A stretch of DNA of 41,922 bases, taken from the NCBI GenBank assembly GCA_022321325.1, contig JAKOEO010000003.1, positions 45,571 through 87,492 on the forward strand, read 5' to 3'. Position 1 is the first letter of the stretch; each line of letters starts with the position of its first letter. The notes beneath the pieces were generated by a model, which was not told the origin of the DNA, did no database searches, and worked only from the letters and a program-made list of their open reading frames with translations. The DNA comes from Candidatus Magnetominusculus sp. LBB02. Lineage in GTDB: Bacteria > Nitrospirota > Thermodesulfovibrionia > Thermodesulfovibrionales > Magnetobacteriaceae. Both the position numbers and the translations under genes were made by a program. Shown piece after piece: positions 36,285 through 41,922 of the stretch.

Positions 36285-37382
36285 CTAGCCTGAGAACATC
36301 TCTTTCAGTTTGTCCTTAAATGTCTTTTGTACATCGTCGCCGCTGATAGCGGCATATTCGTCAAGCAACTCGCGCTGCCTGGGGGTGATTTTCTTAGGAA
36401 TGTCTATGTAAACCTTTACGATTTGGTCGCCGCGCGACCCGCCTCCTATGCGTTGCACACCCTCCCCTCTTAGTCTGAACTGATGGCCTGACTGCGTTGC
36501 CTGCGGTATTTTCAGCTTTGATACACCCTTTAATGTGGGCACCTCAATCTCGCCGCCAAGCACTGCCGTTGGATAGCTTATCGGGATTTCGCAGTATATG
36601 TCTCTTTCATGGCGTTTAAAAAACGGGTGTTCGATGACGGTTATAAATATGTACAAGTCCCCTGGGGGTGCGCCGCGTTCTCCCGCCTCTCCCTCTGAGG
36701 TCATCTTCAGACGTGTATTTGAGTCAATGCCGGCAGGAACCTTGACGTTTAGATTTCGCATCTTTCTCGTCCTGCCGCTGCCGCCGCACTCACTGCACGG
36801 GTCTGTTACCACCACGCCTGCCCCGCCGCACTTGCCGCATGTCCTGCTTACGGCGAAAAACCCCTGCTGAAAACGCATCTGCCCGCTGCCATTACACTGT
36901 GGGCAGGTCTGCGGCGCTTTGCCGCTTGCCGAACCGCTGCCGCTGCATTTATCGCAGCTTTCCATTCGTGGGATGGTGACCTTTTTCTCCGTGCCGAAGG
37001 CCGCCTCCATCAGGGTTATCTCAAGGTCATAGCGCTGGTCTTGACCGCGCCTTGCGCGCTGCTTTCTCTGCCCGCCGCCTCCGAAAATATCGCCAAGGAA
37101 GTCGTCAAATATGTCAGTAAACCCGCCAAATCCAAAGTCTGCCGCACCTGCTCCCATGCCGCCCATGCCTTCCATCGTGCCAAATCTGTCATAGTGGGCG
37201 CGCTTTTTGGCGTCGGACAGGCATGAGTAAGCCTCGTTTATCTCCTTAAACTTCTCCTCGGCCTCTTTATCGCCTGAGTTGCGGTCAGGGTGATATTTCA
37301 GGGCCATCTGCCGGTAAGCCTTCTTAAGCTCCTCCGGCGTGGCGCCCCTTTCAACACCCAGCGTATTATAGTAATCTTTCAT
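36285..37382 (-). CDS. dnaJ: Chaperone protein DnaJ
   Basis: Co-chaperone that delivers substrates to DnaK and stimulates its ATPase. 365 residues. The J domain (residues 1-70) has the HPD motif in [10 protein letters not shown] Gly/Phe-rich linker follows. The zinc domain contains four CxxCxGxG repeats ([32 protein letters not shown]). C-terminal substrate-binding domains end in [13 protein letters not shown]. Its start directly abuts the dnaK stop with no gap. Confidence 0.97.
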   Translation of the reverse strand: MKDYYNTLGVERGATPEELKKAYRQMALKYHPDRNSGDKEAEEKFKEINEAYSCLSDAKKRAHYDRFGTMEGMGGMGAGAADFGFGGFTDIFDDFLGDIFGGGGQRKQRARRGQDQRYDLEITLMEAAFGTEKKVTIPRMESCDKCSGSGSASGKAPQTCPQCNGSGQMRFQQGFFAVSRTCGKCGGAGVVVTDPCSECGGSGRTRKMRNLNVKVPAGIDSNTRLKMTSEGEAGERGAPPGDLYIFITVIEHPFFKRHERDIYCEIPISYPTAVLGGEIEVPTLKGVSKLKIPQATQSGHQFRLRGEGVQRIGGGSRGDQIVKVYIDIPKKITPRQRELLDEYAAISGDDVQKTFKDKLKEMFSG

Positions 37383-39299
37383 CTATTTCTTTTTCTTGTC
37401 AACATCTTCAAACTCTGCCTCTACGACTTCCTCTTCCGGGCCGCCGTGCTTCTGGCCGCCATCGCCGCCCTGTTCGGATGCGTTCTTTGCCGCCGCATCT
37501 TTATACATGTGCTCGGCAAATTTGTGAGACACCGCAGTAAGAGCCTCAACCGCCTTTTTCAACTCGTCCGGGTCAGTAGCAGTGTCCTTAATATCCTTAA
37601 CGCGTTTAAGGGCAGCCTCTGCCTCTGCCTTTTCGGATTCGCTAACCTTATCGCCGTGTTCTTTCAGCGTCTTCTCCACTGCGTAGACCAGCGTGTCGGC
37701 CTCGTTTCTGGCAGTGGCCAGCTCTTTCTTTCGTCTGTCATCCACTGCGTTTGCCTCGGCGTCTTTGACCATCTTTTTTATCTCGTCGTCTGAGAGGCCG
37801 CTTGAGGCGGTTATCTTAATAGACTGCTCTTTGCCCGTTCCCAAGTCCTTAGCTGAGACGTGCAGAATTCCGTTAGCGTCTATGTCAAACGTTACCTCAA
37901 TCTGAGGAATGCCGCGCGGGGCAGGCGGTATGCCGACCAGTTCAAAATTCCCAAGCAGTCTATTATCCCCTGCCATCTCCCTCTCGCCCTGGCATATCTT
38001 TATCGTAACCGCAGGCTGGCTGTCCGAGGCGGTTGAAAATACCTGGCTCTTTTTCGTAGGTATCGTCGTGTTTCTCTCGATGAGCTTTGTAAACACGCCG
38101 CCCAGCGTCTCAATCCCCAATGACAGCGGCGTTACGTCAAGCAGCAGGACCTCTTTGACGTCGCCTTTTAGCACCGCGCCCTGAATTGCAGCCCCTACGG
38201 CTACAACCTCATCGGGATTTACCGTTCTGTTTGGCTCCTTGTTGAAAAACCCCTGTACGGTCTGAATTACCTTTGGCATTCTGGTCGAGCCGCCAACGAG
38301 CAGCACCTCGTTTATCTCCGATGTTGAGAGGCCGGCGTCTTTGAGCGCCTTTTTGCACGGATCTATGGATTTGGTTATCAAATCATCCACTAGCTGTTCG
38401 CACTTCGCCCTTGAGAGTTTTAAAAGCAGGTGCTTTGGCCCTGAGGCATCCGCGGTAACAAACGGCAGGTTTATCTCCGTCTCAGTAGCGCTGGAAAGCT
38501 CTACCTTGGCCTTTTCCGCCGCTTCTTTTAGGCGCTGAAGCGCCATCTTGTCTTTCTTCAGGTCAATGCCCTGTTCCTTTTTGAACTCATCCACCAGCCA
38601 GTCCATTATGCGTATATCAAAGTCGTCGCCGCCCAGATATGTGTCGCCGTTTGTGGATTTGACCTCGATAACGCCCTCGCCTATCTCAAGTATTGATATG
38701 TCAAACGTGCCGCCGCCAAGGTCATAGACAGAGATTTTCTCCTCTTTCTTTTTGTCTATGCCGTAGGCAAGTGACGCAGCCGTCGGCTCATTTATAATTC
38801 TTAGAACGTTGAGACCGGCAATCTTTCCAGCCTCTTTTGTGGCCTGCCGCTGGTTGTCGTCAAAGTATGCGGGGACTGTAATGACCGCGTCAGTTACGGT
38901 CTCGCCAAGAAAATCCTCTGCCGCCTGCTTTAGTTTTTGCAGGATCATTGCGGATATCTGAGGCGGGGCGTAGCGCTTCCCCCTGATTTCAACATGGGCG
39001 TCGCCGTTTGGGGCCTCTACTATCTTATATGGCAGCCTCTTCTTAGCATCAGTGACCTCAGGGGAATTATATTTTCTTCCCATCAGGCGCTTTACTGAAA
39101 AAATAGTATTTTCAGGATTTGTAATTGCCTGCCTCTTTGCAATCTGGCCAACAAGCCGCTCGTCCTTATCGGTAAACCCCACAACCGACGGCGTAGTCCT
39201 GTTGCCTTCCTGATTAGGTATTACAACAGGTTCGCCCGCCTGAACTACTGCAACGCACGAGTTTGTCGTACCTAAATCTATCCCTATTGCTCTAGCCAT
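37383..39299 (-). CDS. dnaK: Chaperone protein DnaK (Hsp70)
   Basis: ATP-dependent Hsp70 chaperone, 638 residues. The start at 39299 ([15 protein letters not shown]) is chosen over an in-frame start 21 bases upstream, because GGAGG lies just ahead of it. The ATPase domain carries [25 protein letters not shown] and [13 protein letters not shown]. The substrate-binding domain and lid follow, with [17 protein letters not shown] at the domain linker. The C-terminus is acidic ([17 protein letters not shown]). Its ATG overlaps the grpE stop by 8 bases. Confidence 0.98.
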   Translation of the reverse strand: MARAIGIDLGTTNSCVAVVQAGEPVVIPNQEGNRTTPSVVGFTDKDERLVGQIAKRQAITNPENTIFSVKRLMGRKYNSPEVTDAKKRLPYKIVEAPNGDAHVEIRGKRYAPPQISAMILQKLKQAAEDFLGETVTDAVITVPAYFDDNQRQATKEAGKIAGLNVLRIINEPTAASLAYGIDKKKEEKISVYDLGGGTFDISILEIGEGVIEVKSTNGDTYLGGDDFDIRIMDWLVDEFKKEQGIDLKKDKMALQRLKEAAEKAKVELSSATETEINLPFVTADASGPKHLLLKLSRAKCEQLVDDLITKSIDPCKKALKDAGLSTSEINEVLLVGGSTRMPKVIQTVQGFFNKEPNRTVNPDEVVAVGAAIQGAVLKGDVKEVLLLDVTPLSLGIETLGGVFTKLIERNTTIPTKKSQVFSTASDSQPAVTIKICQGEREMAGDNRLLGNFELVGIPPAPRGIPQIEVTFDIDANGILHVSAKDLGTGKEQSIKITASSGLSDDEIKKMVKDAEANAVDDRRKKELATARNEADTLVYAVEKTLKEHGDKVSESEKAEAEAALKRVKDIKDTATDPDELKKAVEALTAVSHKFAEHMYKDAAAKNASEQGGDGGQKHGGPEEEVVEAEFEDVDKKKK

Positions 39300-39879
39300 T
39301 GTCTGCCTCCATTGTATCATTATTTTGTTCTGTTACCGGCGCTGCCGCCTTCTTTGAAACTGACACCAGAGCCGCCCTTATCAGCCTGTCCTTGAACATG
39401 TATCCTTTTCTAAACTCCTCGACTACGGTCTTGTCGTCAAGGTCACCTCGTTCAATCTCTGTCATTGCGTGGTGGAAGGCGGGGTCAAAGGATTTCCCCT
39501 TTGCCTCGACATCGGCAAGGCCGTTTGAGGCGAGTATCTTTTTCAACTCTTTAAGCGTCATATCCACGCCCTTTGCCAGACCGTCATCCAATCCCGGCAC
39601 AACATGCGACAGCGCCGCCTCAAGGTTGTCTATAACCGAGAGCAGACTTGTTATCAGCGTCTCGCTGCCGTACTTATAAATCTCGTCCTTCTCTTTTTGC
39701 ACCCGCTTTCTGTAGTTATCAAACTCCGCATAGAGGCGCTTATACTTATCATTAAGTTCGGAGTTTTCCTGCTTGAGCCTTTCCAGCTCATCAGGCTTTA
39801 ACTCAAACACTAGGCCGACGTCAGGGGATGACCCTGTTGCTGCATCGCCGTCAGTTATATCAGTTTTCTTATCTTTCAA
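39292..39879 (-). CDS. grpE: Nucleotide exchange factor GrpE
   Basis: Releases ADP from DnaK. 195 residues: a charged, disordered N-terminus, a long coiled-coil ([35 protein letters not shown], roughly residues 32-70) and the C-terminal beta domain ([38 protein letters not shown]). It starts 21 bases after hrcA and overlaps dnaK by 8 bases, so hrcA-grpE-dnaK-dnaJ is one operon. Confidence 0.96.
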   Translation of the reverse strand: MKDKKTDITDGDAATGSSPDVGLVFELKPDELERLKQENSELNDKYKRLYAEFDNYRKRVQKEKDEIYKYGSETLITSLLSVIDNLEAALSHVVPGLDDGLAKGVDMTLKELKKILASNGLADVEAKGKSFDPAFHHAMTEIERGDLDDKTVVEEFRKGYMFKDRLIRAALVSVSKKAAAPVTEQNNDTMEADNG

Positions 39880-39900
39880 AGTATTAAAGACCTCCTGATG

Positions 39901-40914
39901 TTATATAAATCCAAGCTGTTTGGACAGAAAATTCGCCGACGTACTCACTATTGATATAGCATTGGCATAGTCCATTCGCTGCGGGCCAATCAGGCCAAGT
40001 ACGCCAAACGGCTTGCCATTTTCATAAAACGTCGAGGCCACAAGGCTCAGCGCCTTATCATCGAGAAGCGGGTCGCTGCCTACGATGACCTGTACCCCTT
40101 CGCTTTGCAATATCTTATCAAGCAGGGTAATCATCACGCCCTTGTTGTCAATTGCCTTAGACAGTTCCTTAATCTTATGTATGTCGTCAAAGTCCGGCAG
40201 GTTGATAAGCTCCGACATGCCGGAGATAAAAATATCAGCGTTAATCGAAGAGAACACGCTCTTACACAGGCACTTTGCCTTTTCCTTCAGGGTATCGCAG
40301 CGCTGCCGCTGTTTGGCCACTTCCTCTATCAATGCCAGTTTAATATCGCGCAGCGTCAAACCGGCGTATTCCTTGTTCAGGTAGCGGCTTATCTCATTCA
40401 TATCCTTTTGAGTGAGGCGCGACTCCAGTATCATATGCCGCACAACGCCGTGTTCAGTCAACAGAATCGCCACAATCATATTTTCTTTGTACGAATAAAA
40501 TTCAATCTTTCGCAGCGTGCTGCTTTCAGTTGTCCTCGATAAGACAACGCCCATGTAGTGCGAGCTTTCGGACATCAGGCGCGAGATAACGGCAAGAAAA
40601 TCATCGAGGCTGGCCCGCGTATCAGTCGCCCTGTCAGAGAGTATTGAAAGTAGATTGCTGTGTTGAGACATACCGTCCTCAAGCAAAGAATCAACGAAAA
40701 ACCTATAGGCATTGCCCGTAGGAATCCTGCCCGATGAGGCATAAGGCTGGCTCAAAAACCCCAGTTCTTCTAAGTCGCTCATCGTATTACGAATAGTCGC
40801 CGACGAAAGCCCAAAGCCATACCGCTTACTGATATAGCGCGACCCCACCGGGGCGGCTATCCCAATATAGCTTTCAATCACCGCAAATAGTATCTTTCGT
40901 GTCCTGCTGTCCAT
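39901..40914 (-). CDS. hrcA: Heat-inducible transcription repressor HrcA
   Basis: Represses chaperone operons by binding CIRCE sites. 337 residues. The N-terminal winged helix (MDSRTRKILFAVIESYIGIAAPVGSRYI, SSATIRNTMSDLEELGFL, SSGRIPTGNAYRFFVD) is fully typical, followed by GAF-like and dimerisation domains with GLIGPQRMDYANAI near the end. It is the first gene of its operon and has a strong promoter at 40942-40971. I find no CIRCE inverted repeat (TTAGCACTC-N9-GAGTGCTAA) between it and groEL. Confidence 0.95.
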   Translation of the reverse strand: MDSRTRKILFAVIESYIGIAAPVGSRYISKRYGFGLSSATIRNTMSDLEELGFLSQPYASSGRIPTGNAYRFFVDSLLEDGMSQHSNLLSILSDRATDTRASLDDFLAVISRLMSESSHYMGVVLSRTTESSTLRKIEFYSYKENMIVAILLTEHGVVRHMILESRLTQKDMNEISRYLNKEYAGLTLRDIKLALIEEVAKQRQRCDTLKEKAKCLCKSVFSSINADIFISGMSELINLPDFDDIHKIKELSKAIDNKGVMITLLDKILQSEGVQVIVGSDPLLDDKALSLVASTFYENGKPFGVLGLIGPQRMDYANAISIVSTSANFLSKQLGFI

Positions 40915-40941
40915 AGTCTCTGTCTCTGTGTTTAGCCCATC

Positions 40942-40971
40942 ATTATACTAATAGTATTAATAATTTAACAA
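40942..40971 (-). promoter_or_regulatory. Sigma70-like promoter for the hrcA-grpE-dnaK-dnaJ operon
   Basis: On the minus strand, TTGTTA (40971-40966) and a perfect TATAAT (40947-40942) are 18 bases apart, ending 27 bases before the hrcA start. Confidence 0.65.
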
Positions 40972-41009
40972 TGCCACAGCCTTACGAAACGCATCATAAT
41001 AAGTATTCA

Positions 41010-41033
41010 TGGTGGAGGCAGCTGCCTCCACCA
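41010..41033. terminator. Perfect 24-bp palindrome after groEL
   Basis: TGGTGGAGGCAG is followed directly by its exact complement. It lies 14 bases after the groEL stop codon on the minus strand, between groEL and hrcA. Without a U-tract or loop it is only a candidate terminator; a dyad operator is an alternative. Confidence 0.45.
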
Positions 41034-41046
41034 CAAAACACTTATC

Positions 41047-41922
41047 TTAGTACATATCTCCCATACCGCCCATGCCGGGGTGGCCGCCGCCGCCCATTGG
41101 CATCTTCTCTTCCTTTTCAGGCAGGTCGGTTATCATCACTGAGGTGGTGAGCATTAGTGACGCGACTGACGCGGCGTTCTGTAGTGCGCAGCGCGTTACC
41201 TTTGTCGGGTCAATTATGCCCTCTTTCATCATGTCGCAGTACTTCTCGGACTGGGCGTCAAAGCCATAGTTCTGGTCTTTAGAGTCCTTAACCTTCTCTA
41301 TGATGATTGCGCTCTCAAGGCCGGCATTGTTGATAATCTGCCTGATTGGCTCCTCAAGCGCCTTCTTGATTATGCTTGCGCCTATCTTCTCGTCGCCGGT
41401 TAATTTCAACTCGTCTATTGTGGCGATACATCTAAGAAGGGCAACTCCGCCGCCGGGGACGATTCCCTCTTCAACGGCTGCGCGGGTGGCGTGTAAGGCA
41501 TCCTCAACGCGCGCCTTCTTCTCCTTCATCTCGGTCTCAGTGGCTGCTCCAACGTTGATTACGGCAACGCCGCCAACAATCTTGGCAAGCCTCTCCTGGA
41601 GTTTTTCTCTGTCGTAGTCAGAGGTGGTCTCATCAATCTGCGCCTTTATCTGCTTTACACGGCCCTTGATGGCGTCCTGCTTGCCCTCGCCCTCTACGAT
41701 AGTCGTGTTGTCCTTATCTACGGTTACCTTCTTGGCGCGTCCGAGGTCTGTCATCTTCACGTTTTCAAGCTTCATGCCGAGGTCGTCAGAGATAACTGTG
41801 CCGCCTGTCAGAATAGCGATATCCTCAAGCATAGCCTTACGCCTTTCGCCAAAACCCGGCGCCTTCACGCCGCATACCTGAAGCGTACCGCGCAGCTTGT
41901 TCACTACTAATGTGGCAAGGGC
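41047..41922 (-). CDS. groEL: Chaperonin GroEL, C-terminal part (5' end outside window)
   Basis: The last 291 codons; the frame is open through the right edge and reads [16 protein letters not shown] before the first internal start-like codon. Seen: [22 protein letters not shown], the apical/intermediate blocks [20 protein letters not shown] and [26 protein letters not shown], and the Gly-Met-rich tail ([15 protein letters not shown]) typical of group I GroEL. With GroES it folds proteins in a double-ring chamber. The groES gene and any CIRCE site would lie beyond the window. Confidence 0.97.
   Translation of the reverse strand, partial: ALATLVVNKLRGTLQVCGVKAPGFGERRKAMLEDIAILTGGTVISDDLGMKLENVKMTDLGRAKKVTVDKDNTTIVEGEGKQDAIKGRVKQIKAQIDETTSDYDREKLQERLAKIVGGVAVINVGAATETEMKEKKARVEDALHATRAAVEEGIVPGGGVALLRCIATIDELKLTGDEKIGASIIKKALEEPIRQIINNAGLESAIIIEKVKDSKDQNYGFDAQSEKYCDMMKEGIIDPTKVTRCALQNAASVASLMLTTSVMITDLPEKEEKMPMGGGGHPGMGGMGDMY

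Noticed and set aside
1-41922. CRISPR arrays, rRNA genes, complete prophage or transposase genes
   Set aside because: No regularly spaced repeats, no rRNA-like sequence and no integrase or transposase reading frames were seen on either strand.

Overview
The window looks like a chromosomal segment of a diderm (LPS-bearing) bacterium. It carries a complete bamA-skp-lpxD-fabZ-lpxA-lpxI run. Gene order and the use of LpxI, together with dnaE-accA adjacency and hrcA-grpE-dnaK-dnaJ-rsmE, would fit the Nitrospirota or a deltaproteobacterial-type lineage. That placement is inference from gene content only; no rRNA gene is present to settle it.

Layout. 1-3.5 kb: the end of a tandem universal stress protein, a large polytopic membrane protein split by a frameshift, and an orphan CheY-like receiver. 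3.5-8.5 kb (minus strand): a palindromic repeat, a YgbA-type nitrous-oxide-stimulated protein, accA and dnaE. 8.5-16.2 kb (minus strand): a decayed surface-polysaccharide island. It holds an acyltransferase-3/TPR protein broken in two, a D12-class DNA methylase with a truncated partner that ends in a second copy of the palindromic repeat, a small unknown gene, an O-antigen-ligase-like pseudogene, the C-terminal half of an undecaprenyl-phosphate sugar-phosphate transferase, a frameshifted iron-type alcohol dehydrogenase, an unidentified broken gene and a broken NusG/RfaH/UpxY-type antiterminator. Nearly every lesion is a one-base indel in a short homopolymer, and about 25 kb of housekeeping genes in the same window have none.

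16.5-24.35 kb (plus strand): a compact five-gene operon for transaldolase, alpha-glucan phosphorylase, phosphoketolase, ribose-5-phosphate isomerase B and class I fructose-bisphosphate aldolase, behind a good sigma70-type promoter. Together they could take stored glucan through sugar phosphates to acetyl phosphate by a phosphoketolase shunt. A tRNA-Leu(UAA)-like 3' fragment lies just downstream at about 24.51-24.57 kb, and an imperfect direct copy of its T-arm lies just upstream at 16.37 kb, which suggests this cassette was inserted as a unit.

24.57-26.92 kb (minus strand): a large secreted protein with twin C-terminal repeats. 27.2-34.8 kb (plus strand): BamA, Skp, LpxD, FabZ, LpxA, LpxI (outer membrane assembly and lipid A synthesis) and a cytoplasmic TPR protein. 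34.9-35.5 kb: a two-gene toxin-antitoxin-like pair. 35.5-41.9 kb (minus strand): rsmE, dnaJ, dnaK, grpE, hrcA and the 3' part of groEL, i.e. the heat-shock chaperone block with its repressor.

All family assignments come from recognising motifs by eye. No database search was possible, so residue positions for domain limits are approximate.
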